DNA from: Telmatactis stephensoni | Taxonomy: Eukaryota > Cnidaria > Anthozoa > Actiniaria > Isophelliidae | NCBI GenBank assembly: GCA_029948255.1 | Contig: JALIZF010001281.1 | Span: forward strand, 62,001-126,000 | Reading direction: 5' to 3' | Length of the DNA stretch: 64,000 nt | In this document: positions 48,176 through 60,409 of the stretch, piece by piece | Layout: each line of letters opens with the position of its first letter | Numbering within the stretch: position 1 is the stretch's first letter | Program-made: the position numbers and the translations under genes | Notes under the pieces: model-generated | Told to the model about the DNA's origin: nothing | What the model saw: only the letters and a program-made list of their open reading frames with translations | The model's database searches: none

Positions 48176-51100
48176 ATGGACGAAGAAGACGAAAAAGGTT
48201 AGATAAGAATACAATAATGTTCTTTTTAGATAAATATATGGTTTATCTTTCCTAAAGACGAATAAAAGTGTTACTTTCTGGGTGTATTTAATACTAATTA
48301 AGAAGTCGCTTGTATTGCTGGGTTGCATCCATACCTTCGGGAATCCAAAGACAATGAAGCGGTAGCCATGTTGGATGAACAAACAATACACGCTAATGAG
48401 AAATCTTTTGTTGAAGTTCATCCAAGATGGCTGCCGTGACGTCACATGCAACCCAAGAATTGTTTATGAGACTTTTGTTTTTCTTCTTTCAGAATTCGTT
48501 TCTTTGGCGAATGAGTTTATAGAGAAGTGCAATTTGAATAGTAGAATAGAGACGTTAACTGACTGTAAGGATGAGTTTTTTGTATCCTTATATCAAGGAC
48601 TAATAGGAGACAATATCAAAGGTATGTAAAGATATTTTCGGTAGTGTTTAACTTGCTGGCTAGTTCATCGCAGATTTCCATGAGTATTTTGTTTCCACTT
48701 AGGATTGATTACCAACCCATTAACTCAAGATGAGCATGTACAAAACTGCCAGTGTGTAATTGATGCCTTGGGCAAGGATGTTCTAAATGTGGATTTGTCT
48801 CATATCAGTGCTAAAGGAATTATCAGTGGAGATGTCATTTCCATCAGGAATTTACTGGAAATATTCTCTGGACTGTTAGAGTATTTCATGGAATGCATTG
48901 ATGAAGAATCTAGTGACTTGGAGGGTAAACTACAATATGTGAATATATCATTATATATATAATTTAATAGCTATAAAAATAAGGAAAAACTATTTATTTA
49001 TAATGTAAAATCTCGAATGCACAAATAAACATTGTATTGTATTGTATTGTATTGTATTGTATTGTATTGTATTGTATTGTATTGTATTGTATTGTATTGT
49101 ATTGTATTGTCATAATAGTTTTAAGGATCTAATGTAATGATGTATTTTATTACAGATGATTTGGATGATTCCAATGTCATGACTACAGAACATGATGTTA
49201 TTTCAAGTCTTTTGAAGGAAGAATTGGGCCCTTACTATAAAGATGCAAAGATGAAGGATTCTACAACCTTGGAACGAAAAACCATGTCAGTAAAAGATCA
49301 TAATCATAAAATAATATAATATGTGACAATTTATAGAAAATAAATTAAAATCAAACTGGCTTGAAAATTTTCAAACCGAAAATAACTTTAAGAACACATT
49401 TACAGTGCATGATTTACTAGTCTTATTTACATCAGGTTTCAGTGTTGTCACACAATGCTAAATTATCCATGGTAACTTGGAAGATTAGTGTAGTGTGATG
49501 ACACTGAAACTGGATGTGAAGAAGACTAATGGTTTGGCAATAATTGTCACAGGAGTAAAACTCAGAGTGGAAAACCATTAACGTCATCGTTCTATGGCAG
49601 AGGTAATAACAGTACTTTTACAAACACAAGGATGTCTACAGACCCTGCTTCTTTTAGGTCTTCTACATTTGCTGCATCAGGTCATGAGGCAGACATGTCT
49701 GAGGTATTACCTAACTTAAGATTTGCATTTGAAAATGTTGTTTCAAAATAGTGTACTTCAGAGAAATCCATAGTGTTGTTGTTTGGAAAAATCCTTACAC
49801 AGTGGGCAAAATGATACTGCAGTTAATAACATCAATTATTGATGTATCATGTCCATGTAAAAAAATAAAAACCTGAATCTAATCTTCCTTTGAAAACCAG
49901 GAGAATTGACTCTGTTGCTCTGGAGCTGTCCCCTTTTGGTTGAATGGTAGTCATAGGAACTGTGTCTGAAAGGAAGGAGCTATATTGTTCACTGTAGGTC
50001 AACCTCAGGGCCTTATTAGTCCGTGGCAGCATTCCTTAGTTTCTAAATTCAATTTTTAAGTAAATGTTCTTCTATAATTGTAAACATTAGGTAAGTGATT
50101 CAACTAATGAACTAATCAAGCTTGGTGAGTCAAGTAGCAGTGGAAACTCAACTCTGAAAAAGGTGGCACCAACGACTAAAAGCTATCACAAAGATAATAG
50201 CCTGTATCAGAGACCAGCTAAAACTACCTGGAAACAAAGTATCTTATCTAAAAATGGTGAACCACAAGACTTGACACAGTATACCCTGTCATCTGATGAA
50301 GGGGAGAAAGATTCTTTACTTGATAATAAGGTTAGTGAGCTTTTCATGTAGCTTGTTGTGTTGTGCTGTGTGGTGTGTTGTGCTATGTTGTATTATGTTG
50401 TACTGTGCTATGTTGTGTTGTGTTGTTGTGCTGTGCTAGGCTGTGTTGTTTCGTGTTGTGCTGTATTGTGCTGTGCTGTTGTGTCATTTATGTTGTACTG
50501 TGCAGTGTTGTGTTACTATTGTCATTTTTTCTCAACATTTTTATCTGATAAGACATCACTATTTTGGCAAGACACAATACAGCACAAACTTTCAAAGTCT
50601 TTTATAACACATTTTTGATATCAAATGTTTGATATAGTGGCTGTCATCATAATTTGTATGACTTCCTGTGTACTCCTCTGTTATATAGAATGGGTCTGTT
50701 GGCTTATCTAGTAGTCTTCTATCAAGCTCATCATCATGGCGTCAACAAATTTCACCTTTAGATGCTGATGATGGAATAAAGCTTGATACACTTGGAGTAA
50801 GACCCAAGGTTGATAGCTTAATGGTTGATGCTAAAGAAAGTAGCGAGGAAGGAGGTAGTGGACGATCAACCCCTATCCTGCACCATCATTATCATCATCA
50901 TTTTCATCATCCAGTTGATGCAGATACCAAAGCCCCCAAAAGAGGTAAAAAATGTTGTGAGAACAAAACAAGGATACCATGAGATGAAGAGTTGTTCTCA
51001 TCACATTGTGATATCCTCTATGCATCAATTAGAGAACACCCAGACATAATTTCTATTTATACTTATTGAAGTATTTCAACCAATCACAATGTGTGTGTAA

Positions 51101-54100
51101 GATGCTGTGACATCATCTGTGCAAAATACTGTTCTTGACCATTTAGAGCATGCGTAATATACCAGTCATTATATACGCATAAACAGTTAGGTTTTTTGAA
51201 GACAAATTATCTTCTATGCAAATCTGATTGGTCAATACCATAATCTTTCAAACTAAAAAATCCAAAAGTTAATCCCACAATTCCTGATGGATTTAATTAA
51301 TACCTTGTTACATTGTACTTATAGCCTTCTATCTTTCAAGCTAACCACAAAATACAATGCAAGCTTTATTAAAAGTATAAATTTTATTAATAAAAGCTAA
51401 TTATTATCTGTTTCATTACAGCAACCACAGCTACAACCCATCATAGCATAGATAATTTCCAGGATTATACAAAATATCCAGGAAATTTTAAATCTTCAGC
51501 CATTGGTGCAATCAGAAGTGCCCCTCAAACAAGCAGCATGGATTCTCATGCTTTACCAGAGAAAACTCACTTACCTAAACAAACTACTGCTGTTGCCATG
51601 CCTAGTGTAACATTACCAGAATACTCTACAAGGGATGGCCTGCCTGGAAAAAGTACTAGAAATGACTTAGCTGTGGCTGCAAAAAGTACTAGGACTGACA
51701 TTCCTAGTGTATCATTTTTAAACAGCACCAGTAGAGGAACTATTCTTCCTGGAAAAACAACTGAATCCAGTGTAGCAGTTTCAGAGTATTTAAAAGAGGA
51801 TTCAAGATTTCCTGGACAAAGAATCAGTAGTTATGCAAAATCCAGTGTACCACTGTCAGAGTACTCTAGATCAACCAGTGGCCTTCCTGGACAAAGCACT
51901 GCAAGTGGAATGAGTGAAGGAATACCTGATGTACCACTGTCTGTTCACTCTAGGTTCGAGACTGGTAAATCTGTTATTGCTGGTCAAAGTACCACAAGTG
52001 GGACAACCAGCAGAGTTTTAGCAGATTATCCTAGCACTGTATCTAGCCTTGCTGGACAAAGTCATACTAGAATCCCTAGTGTACCACTGTCAGAGTATTC
52101 AAGATTAGTGACTGATGTAAATGGTACCACTCGTGATGCCGCTAGTAAGACTTCTACTGAATACTCCATGCCCAGAGCAATTGGTGTTCCTGGACCAAGT
52201 GGACTATCGTCAAGATTAGGAACTGGTATAATAGGTCAAAGTACTACCAATGTTGCAGTTACGAAGACGTCTACCCAATACTCAATGGCCAGAATGTCTA
52301 GTGGGGCACCAAGTGGGCTGTCGTCAAGATTAGAAACTAGTATTGCAGGTCCAAGTATCACTGGTGGACCAGTTCAAAGGTCATTACATGACAGATACTT
52401 AGCAAGAGGGACATCCCTTGCAAGTACACTGCCATCAACACTCAGTAAGTAATGGCATAAATTGTTTCATGATGATAGAGTACTTAAAAGAGAACTTGCT
52501 AAGTGGATGCCATGCATGTTTAAATTACTTTAATCTGTGTAACTCAACAGATAGGAAGGGTGGGGGGTGGGGTGGGGGATTGGAAAGACAGTAAAGGGTG
52601 TTCCTCTGCACAACCACCATCACTTCTTTGATTCAATAACATAGGCCAAGGCAAAAGCTAAACTCATGTGGTTCTAATGATCTAAAGGGCTGCAATTACA
52701 ACCTGCCAGACCATGTAAATTTTTGTTGGCCATTAATAACAGTTACATAACCTATGTGATTTCTTATTCCTGCCAGCAACAAGTATACCAAGCTCTTCAG
52801 GACTACAAACAGTGTCAAGTGGTGGGTTAACTGATTCAGTTTTTACTGGGACAGGAACCAGTGATTTAAGTAAGTAGATGTTGTACATTGTTGTTGTACA
52901 GTTGGACAACATGAAAGCATGGTTTGCACAAACAACATAAAACAGTTTTGGTATGAGTGTGACACAGACCACACCATACTGTGACTGTGTCAGTGCGGTG
53001 ATGTCTACATATAAATTAAAACATTTAAAATTCCTGCTGTAACCATGCCATTTTCACAGTCATACTGCTATTAGCATATATTCATACTCAGTAATGCACT
53101 GCTCATTAGCAGTGATTATCTTTTTTCATGCCTACATATACAGTGTAACTGATAATAAAATACTGAATCTGCCTACATGTGTTTGTTCTGCTTATTTCAC
53201 TTGTGAAAACCAGGCCCAAGAAGTATCATTTTGTTACTTTAACACAGGAAAGAAGTTCCCACCCTCCATGACTAAATCATTAGACACAAGACAGAGCAAA
53301 GAATCTGAGCAAAGAGAAAGACCTCAAGCAGCTGATGCCATAAGAGATAATATGGTATGGAAAAAGCATTTTGACAAATTACTCACAAGAATAGAATACT
53401 AGTCACATTTTAGTCCAAAGGTGTTTTTTCATATAGCTATGCTGAAAGAATGCAAATTTCCTGATATTTATGGGAAATGACTTGTTATTGGTATAACTGA
53501 TAGATAAGCTACTAATCAATAACCAGATTTTGCAATGTTCTTGAAAACATTAATGTACAGAGGCAGATTTAGGGGAGGGGTCTGCACCCCCTCCTTAGAC
53601 GACTTTGGGCCCTTTCCTTCTCTATATTTTACCAAAATATCCTCTGGATAGTTTCCAATTTCTATAACACTGCACCCCCCACCCTCCCACCCCTGAAATA
53701 TAATCCTGGATGCACCCGTGCTCCCTGAACCTGGGTCCGCCCCTGATGTACACTGTAGATGTAACATGTAATTTGTTGTGTTATGATCTAAGGGTTCTAC
53801 AGAGAGACCAACATCAAGTAAATATCATGACAGTACAGCCAGTAATGCTGCAATGTCCACAAACCAAGAAAGTCATGAAGACATGGACGTTGATTCCCTG
53901 GCTAGTGATGATGAAGACGATGGTGGTGGAAGATACAGCGATAGTGCAATAGGTACTACATAACAGTATAATATTTTACATTGACTTTGATAAAATGGTA
54001 TTCAAACAATGGTTCACTAACATACAGTAGAAAGTGTACCAATTCAAATCATGAATTTGTCCATTTGATGTTGTGCACAAGTTTAGCAGTTTTAGGATTG

Positions 54101-57100
54101 AGTTGTATTTCTACAGCTTTTTCTGTAATGTTACACACAACATAGCACACAATGTTGCAGGAAAATGTCTTGACCTAAACACAGCCAAGTTTGATTTTAC
54201 ACTTATCTTAACACAAAAATCATGTTATTTTTGTGCTAGACTATAACCGCGGTGGTGTACCAGATGACAGTGAAAATGAATCTGAGGACAGTATACTACG
54301 TAGGATTCATGGTGAGTTAATGAAGAACTTTTACGTTATTGCAGGGTGAACACACGGGGCAACTGTGTTGCGCGCGATGTTGCAGAAAATGTTGCGCCGT
54401 TTGTCCAGGCCTTAAGATCGCTTGTCAGTTAGACCACAATTACTAGATTTAGTATTTAAACTAATTCCGTTCTATAACAAACAGATCGCTGGAAAAGACT
54501 AAAAACAAGTCAATCGTCTAAATATAAACCAGTTCGACGAGCCGTGACTTTTAACGAAGACATTGAAACTATTCCAATCACTAGTAGAATGGAGAGACTT
54601 CGGCGTCTTCTTGAAGATGAGGCAGATGAACAAAGACAGCACACTACTGCATTACGAGATACTTATGCTGAACAACTACAGGATATTCAAAAACAACAGC
54701 AACGAGAGAGAAAAGAAATGAAAAAGAGAAAAGTACAGGTACGATAGTACCCATATTAGTTTTGGTGGTGGTGTTATGGTGGTGGTGGTGTGGTGGTGGT
54801 GGTGTAGTGGTGTAGTGGTGTTGTTATGGTGGTGTAGTGGTGGTGGTGTTGTGGTGGTGTGGTGGTGGTGGTGTAGTGGTGGTGGTGTTGTGGTGGTGGT
54901 GGTGGTGGTGGTGGTGGTGGTGGTGGTGGTGGTGGTGGTGGTGGTGGTGGTGGTGGTGGTGGTGGTGTGGTGGTGGTGGTGTAGTGGTGGTGGTGTTATG
55001 GTGGTGGTGGTGTGGTGGTGGTGGTGGTGGTGGTGGTGGTGGTGGTGGTGTGTTGGTAAAGGTGTGTGGTGGTGTGGTGTAGGTGTGTTGTGGTGGTGAT
55101 GATGATGATGATGATGATTCAGATGAACTACTTTTAGAAATATCAATCATGTACATTTGCAGCCTCAGTTAACGATGTTCAACATAATTTTCGTTCTTCA
55201 TTGTTCTCTAGAAGTCACCATTAGTTCCCAAGAAAAAAGCCAAGAAACCAGCTCCTGTCAAACAACGTGGTCGCCTTGAAGCTATTTATCGCCCGCAAGG
55301 CAGGCCGGGACGTGCGCCAAAACGACGACCTGCGAAGTCAAGAAAACGAAGTGCGTCAGCCAGTCCTGACATTGGACGCAGGAGAAGAACTAGTACAATT
55401 GCAGGTTAAGGATTCATTTTGTAAAAGCAATAGACCATAATACTAAGGGAGTGAAACTCGTGGATTGACGTCTGCGCGACGTGCTTGGCGATGAAGGTTA
55501 TTTTTAGTAACAGGAAGTTGATGCCATTTCGCGCGCGCAGAGCTCTCAAACAATGGAAATTGATTTTTACGCGCGCGTGCATACGAACCGTTTCTCCTTC
55601 GGTAATCAAATTTCGTGGTGTGCACGCGAGATGGCGTCAACTTCCTGTTGCTAAAATAGCCTTAGCACCAAGCACATCGTGCAGACATCAATACTAGTTT
55701 CACTCTCTTGGTATTATGGTCTCTTGGTCAAAATCAGTTTCAAGAGTTTGAATGTCCTTCGTGTGGATTAGAGGTTGAAACAAGACAAAGAACAAAGCCA
55801 ATATTTATTTTCATTTGTAAACATACTCAATCAACTGACAGACCCATTATTTATGTCGTAGATTTCCATGAATCACTCTTGCCATCTCTGTTTGAGGAAT
55901 TCCCATTTCTTCATGTCTCGCCCCAGACCACGCACGCCATGTGGCAAAAGCAGGCCAGGCAAATAAGTCTTCTCTCCAAACCTGAGTCTGCAGCCAAGAA
56001 AACCAGGGGACAGCGGAACGTCGAGGAAGCAGAAAAGCGTCAGGAAAGACTCTTAAAAATACTTCGAAAAGAGCTTGAGTACAACGAGAGAGTGGTACGT
56101 ATCAATCATATTCTGCGGTTGAGTTTTTTGCTGTCGCGTTACCTACCCACCTATCCCACTTAATGACGTCAGTGGCACGTGACCATATCCGGTGGAGCCC
56201 TTGGCTGCTGGAGACTGAGCCCAGTAAAAGTACATTTGTTGGGCATTTATCTTGGGAAAGAGCCATCCTGGGATGCGTTCGTTGGTGTTACAGACGCACC
56301 CATAAATACAGCATACAACTGTACTGTCCTAGGAGTACCAAGTGTGTAGTTTGTGCCAGAGCAATCACAGTTTTTGCATTTGTTACAGTGTAGCTTGAGG
56401 CTAGTTACAATGATTTCATGTGATTGGGAAACCTACGGTACGGTCACGGCTACTAAAGAAGAACCCAGCCAGTCAGATGCTCTCAGGCACTCCTGAACCA
56501 ATCAGAATTCGAAGTTACGGTTAGACTACAATTACAATACAGAAAAAAATCGCGCAGTATGATTTCGGATCCATGCGAAATCTGCTCTAATCACCGTTGA
56601 AAGTATATTTATTGATTTTCAGCGTGGTGAACATGAACGCCAAGAACATCAGCGTGCAATCAAAGCCAAGGTCAGCGAGAAGCGACAAGTAGCAGCTCGA
56701 GCGCGTCGCTATTACGATGAATATCAACTACACATGCGCTCTAAGATGCTTAAAAGACGAACACGAGAAGAACAGGTAAGTGTCACGTGACGTGTGTGTA
56801 ATGTAATATGTAGGTATTGTAGGAAATTGTTACTTACTATGATTGCTATTAACGCTATATGTATATGCGCTGCTAATTATCTTGGTGTAGGCATTGCCCC
56901 ACCCCCTCACCCCTTTACTGTGCGGACAGCGGACAGTGTTTCTGGTAGTTAGGTACACCTATTGTTACCATAGAGTAAACAAACTCCAGTAATCCAGTTC
57001 TATTTTAGTATAGATAGTGTGTAAACGAAACCTTTATCGATGAGGAATGTTCACTTTTTAATCAATATTTTGTGACTTGTAGATCCTTAAACGTCTTTTC

Positions 57101-58529
57101 GACGACGGTTTAGAGATTCAAAAACAACGTGTACGTGAATTACGTAAATACGCCAAGGAGAAGACAAACGCACTTGAACAGAAACAAGCCAACGAAATTG
57201 AATCACTGGAAAACTAGTATCCTTTGATAAAGTGTTTTGTCCTGTATATTTTATACCACTGTTGGAGTAATTACGTGCTGTGTTAGACAAAAGGTTTGAC
57301 TGGAAATAGGGTGAAAGGCTACTGTGGCTATACAATGTTTAGACAGTCCGCACACAACTAGGTGGAGTTTTCATCAATGAAGTCGGGAAACTCCATCTAT
57401 TTGTGTGACCGTATTCCAGTCAAGACTTTTGTCTAACCCAGCTAGTAATTATGCAAACATTGGTAATAAGGAGCTGTTTATATGAAGGCGAGTTGTCCCT
57501 GCTAGCCGGGATAACTCTTTTGTTTTCTTTTACCTTGGGGACACAAAACAAAAGAGTAGTATCCTAGCTACCAGGGACGAACACTCGCCTTCTGCATAAG
57601 TCATCCCGATAAAATCTTTTTATTAAAAGGCGCATCTTGCGTCCACACTTTTAGATTTGATGATCGCAAAAAAACTTGACAGTAATGACGAAAATCCAGA
57701 ATTGTTTAACTTAACACTTGTTTAGTTATAAAGACCAGTTTTCTATGTTGGCTGAGGGAATGACGCGTGAGAGACATGAATTAAAAGTGCGTCAGCAGGC
57801 ACAAGAAAAGGTAATCTTAGTGGAATTATCCTATGACTCCATTACCAGAGGAAATCCTTCGAGAACTGACCCAGGATGTCTTCCCTTGTCATAATTAGTA
57901 GACGCCCTGGGTCCCTCAATATATCAAGAGGGACTTAAACTATTTTTTAGCTTATCGAAGCTTATCCTTTTCTTTGCCTTTCTCTTTTCTTTTTTTTTGA
58001 CGCTCTTCGTCCCTAGTTTTCAAACTTGTCTCTACATAACACCGCTTTTTCCTTTAGACTCTTGCTGTTATTCATTCATATCCTTTGAAGTAGAACTTCT
58101 TCTAACATCTTCTTTTCCATTTCATTCCATTTGTCCCTTTCTTCTCATTCTCTCTTACTCGACTTAATAAAAGTGACTTTAGAAATACAATTTGATATAA
58201 ATACCAGAGAAACAAGACAATGTTTCGTCGTCATCTCGACAATATCATCACTGAGTTCAGTTGGAAATGGCTTCAAACACTAAAATGACAACGAAACGTC
58301 TTGTTTCTCTCGTGTTTACATTATATTGTTTACCTCGTTTCATTTGTTAATATCCTGTTGACAGGTTATGAGGCAAATGCGAGGCGAACTGCGTAAAAAG
58401 ATGGAAAAAGAAATCCAAGACCTTCAAGAAACACTAATTCGAGATGAGGACTCGGCATATTTTCGACAACTTGAAGCCGACAGGTTGCGACGCGAGTTCC
58501 AGTTGGCTATGTATAAATCTGACCTTTGA
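48176..58529 (+). CDS. CEP95: centrosomal protein CEP95 (about 19 exons)
   Basis: Exons 48176-48197, 48493-48621, 48703-48924, 49156-49285, 49553-49703, 50091-50330, 50689-50944, 51422-52444, 52777-52869, 53248-53354, 53793-53952, 54240-54311, 54485-54738, 55212-55404, 55862-56094, 56623-56775, 57083-57216, 57726-57810, 58365-58529 join in frame to about 1,270 residues. The N-terminus (FVSLANEFIEKCNLNSRIE, IDALGKDVLNVDLSHI, IRNLLEIFSGLLEYF) is the calponin-homology-like region of CEP95. The C-terminus is basic coiled coil (RRYYDEYQLHMRSKML, YKDQFSMLAEG, FRQLEADRLRREFQLAMYKS) as in vertebrate CEP95. The human protein is about 820 residues; the excess is mainly the 1,023-bp Ser/Thr-rich exon 8. 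Acts at centrosomes and spindle poles. Exon 4's donor (GTCAGT) and exon 15's acceptor are the least certain borders. Confidence 0.85.
48320..48455. mobile_element. MITE in CEP95 intron 1
   Basis: TGGGTTGCATCC at the left and the mirrored GCAACCCA at the right, with inner arms GCCATGTTGGATGAAC / GTTCATCCAAGATGGC. Confidence 0.8.
49031..49110. repeat. (ATTGT)n pentanucleotide repeat
   Basis: Sixteen perfect units in CEP95 intron 3. Confidence 0.97.
49415..49531. mobile_element. 117-bp MITE in CEP95 intron 4
   Basis: ACTAGTCTTATTTACATCAG mirrors CTGGATGTGAAGAAGACTAA, with inner GTTTCAGTGTTGTCACAC / GTGTGATGACACTGAAAC. It ends about 20 bases before the exon 5 acceptor. Confidence 0.8.
50350..50516. 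repeat. degenerate (TGTTG/TGCTG)n repeat
   Basis: Lies in CEP95 intron 6 immediately after the exon 6 donor. Cys/Val/Leu-rich ORFs across it are artefacts. Confidence 0.9.
52952..53064. mobile_element. CCGTG-family MITE, copy 2
   Basis: TATGAGTGTGACACAG and TTTTCACAGTCATA are the terminal inverted repeats. The interior GACTGTGTCAGTGCGGTGAT matches copies 1 and 3. Lies in CEP95 intron 9. Confidence 0.7.
54763..55118. repeat. (GGT)n repeat with GTGTAGTGGT variants
   Basis: A 356-bp tract fills most of CEP95 intron 13 and ends in (GAT)n. It gives false poly-Trp, poly-Val, poly-Gly, poly-His and poly-Thr ORFs. Confidence 0.97.
55431..55727. mobile_element. long-arm foldback element, copy 2 (complete)
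   Basis: TAGACCATAATACTAAG mirrors CTTGGTATTATGGTCTCTTG. Inner arms GGTTATTTTTAGTAACAGGAAG / CTTCCTGTTGCTAAAATAGC flank a CGCGCGCG-rich core. It has the same design as 22539-22770. It occupies CEP95 intron 14 and ends 134 bases before the proposed exon 15. Confidence 0.85.
57281..57438. mobile_element. MITE in CEP95 intron 17, first of two
   Basis: TTAGACAAAAGGTTTGACTG mirrors CAGTCAAGACTTTTGTCTAA. Inner pair AGGTGGAGTTTTC / GAAACTCCATCT. Confidence 0.85.
57483..57592. mobile_element. MITE in CEP95 intron 17, second of two
   Basis: TGAAGGCGAGTTGTCCCTGC mirrors CCAGGGACGAACACTCGCCT, with inner CTCTTTTGTTTTC / AAACAAAAGAG. Confidence 0.85.
58198..58323. mobile_element. MITE in CEP95 intron 18
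   Basis: AGAGAAACAAGACAATGTTT mirrors AAACGTCTTGTTTCTCTC, with imperfect inner CGTCGTCAT / ATGACAACG. Confidence 0.75.
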
Positions 58530-58892
58530 ATTAACTAATCAAAGAACTAGTGAAATTGATGTAAAAATAACGATGTAGAATCGTCGAAGAGGAATGACTG
58601 AATGTTAGTAAAGCAAAATACCATGTCTACGTACTAGATTATTTAGAATTAATTCTGGTCTAAAAACGTTTTGGGAGTGTGTGGTAAAAGCCTTCCCCTC
58701 GTAAACAAATGGATTGTTTTAGCATGATGTACAGATTTTGAGTTTGAATTGATCTGTTCGAAATTCTCCCAGGACAAAATTATAGGCAAGGCTATAGCAT
58801 TGCTTTCTTTTTCGTCTGCCCGAGTAACAACAAATTGATACAAAAAATGTGCATTATGCAGCTTCTTTTATTGAATTATCTGGTAACTGAGC

Positions 58893-59285
58893 ATGAGCAC
58901 AATGCAATGTTGCGTGCAATACGAGTTGCAACATGTGTCAACCACTGTAATTAATACTCGGACACACGTTGCAACATTTTTTGCAACATTGCACGCAACA
59001 CAGTGTTGTACCGTATGCCCATCCCTGCAATGTTGCGCGCAACAGTTGCAGGTTTGTGATCGAGTTCTACTTCTGCATCATTCGCAGGGGTGGACACACG
59101 GTGCAAACGTGTTCAATGTTGCAGAAAATGTTGCATCGTGTGTTCCGGATCTTGACCGTTGCGCGCAAAAGCAACAGAAGTAGAATCGACAATTCAGTAG
59201 TTTTACTTCAGCGATTTCTTTTGCGCGCAACTGCTGCAGGGGTGGGCACATAGTGCAACTGCTGTCTTTCGCAACATTAAATGTT
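58893..59285. repeat. TTGCGCGCAA / GTTGCAAC palindrome-rich repeat
   Basis: Repeated CAATGTTGCGCGCAAC, GTTGCAACATTTT and ACACGGTGCAAAC blocks occur in both orientations. A related piece lies at 54340-54410 (GGGTGAACACACGGGGCAAC). The motif also resembles the minisatellite at 11753. Probably fragments of a foldback element family. Confidence 0.6.
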
Positions 59286-59462
59286 GCATAGTATGTCAGA
59301 ACCTTTACAATTATTAGTTCTATCAAGTTTATATTTCCCTACATGTAACCACCATAGAGACATCTGTAGGATGTTTAGGTTGAGAAAAACATTCTCGTTT
59401 GGTCATCTGAAACAAGCAAAATCAGAGTTACCACAAAACAATAGTCCAGTTCATAGATATGC

Positions 59463-59583
59463 TTCACCTGCCACATATAAAGGATTTAGAACGAGGCTAC
59501 GTGCTAAAACATTTGTCTTACTTCGAATGACTGAGCTTTATGCACATAGCCTCGCCTTGATACTTTTGTATGTGGCAAGTGAA
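59463..59583. mobile_element. 121-bp MITE
   Basis: TTCACCTGCCACATATAAAG mirrors TTTGTATGTGGCAAGTGAA, and inner GAGGCTACGTGC mirrors GCACATAGCCTC. The ORF across it is not a gene. Confidence 0.75.
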
Positions 59584-59604
59584 CTTTATCTCGGAAGTCG
59601 GCTA

Positions 59605-59850
59605 TTGCCCTATTTCGTTATGACGTCACGACTTGTTTACAAAGTGGACAGAATCGTAAAAAATTGCAGTTTGAACAAAGTTGTAAAATAAACTATTATT
59701 GCATTTGATGGCTTTCACCGCTTTTCTTCGTTTCATAAACTACATTTTATATCTATTTTCTTTGTGTAGTTACTGATTTGTCCCCTCTTATGACCATGAT
59801 CCTTTAAACAGTTGATTGTTTTGATGTGACGTCATAATGGAATAGGGCAA
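59605..59850. mobile_element. 246-bp MITE
   Basis: TTGCCCTATTTCGTTATGAC mirrors GTCATAATGGAATAGGGCAA, 24-bp arms including a TGACGTCA block. Confidence 0.75.
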
Positions 59851-60260
59851 TTCTTTCGAAATACACCCTGATAAACTCAAATATTTGTGATTCTCAATAA
59901 TCGCGACCTGTCAACTCACCGTTGAGTTCCACATCGTCTATTTTGGTTCTCTAACAGTAATTGGTCCTTGGATAACCTTGAAAGAATGCACCTCATCGCT
60001 ACGCTTGCCTAGCTTTTTCTCTTTGCAGCCACGCGCGCACATGCTGCTGACGTCATTTCCGTTGCAGGCAATCAATACACAATGGATGTAGAAATGTTTG
60101 TGATTTCCAACGAAACGGAAGGCCTGGACTCTAAATCTTTGGACATTTGTAGTTGGTGAAGGAAGAGCCTTTAAAGTTCGATCCACTGGACAGCTGTGGA
60201 AGTGGAAGGTTTGTTATGAAAACCCCTCTTTAGATTAATCTGTAAATAGAGCGGTTTTCT

Positions 60261-60381
60261 TATGAGTGTGAAACGGACCGCGCCGTGTCGTTACCATGTC
60301 AGTGCCGTGATGTCTATAAAAACATTCGAAATTCCTACCGTAACCGTGCCGTGATCGTGCGGTGCCGTTTTCACAGTCATA
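60261..60381. mobile_element. CCGTG-family MITE, copy 3
   Basis: TATGAGTGTGAAACGGACCG mirrors GGTGCCGTTTTCACAGTCAT at the right. This is the cleanest copy of the family also seen at 4589 and 52952. Confidence 0.8.
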
Positions 60382-60409
60382 CGAGTAGTATATAAGGGAT
60401 GGAATTAAC

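Noticed and set aside
54676..55156. Long His/Thr/Pro, Val/Trp and Gly-rich ORFs
   Set aside because: All lie in the GGT trinucleotide tract within CEP95 intron 13.
57083..57225. In-frame TAG at the end of CEP95 exon 17
   Set aside because: A donor (GTATCC) begins inside the stop codon; splicing to 57726 restores YYKDQFSMLAEG, which matches the family.
59281..59691. 136-residue ORF
   Set aside because: It spans two different foldback elements and has no recognisable domain.
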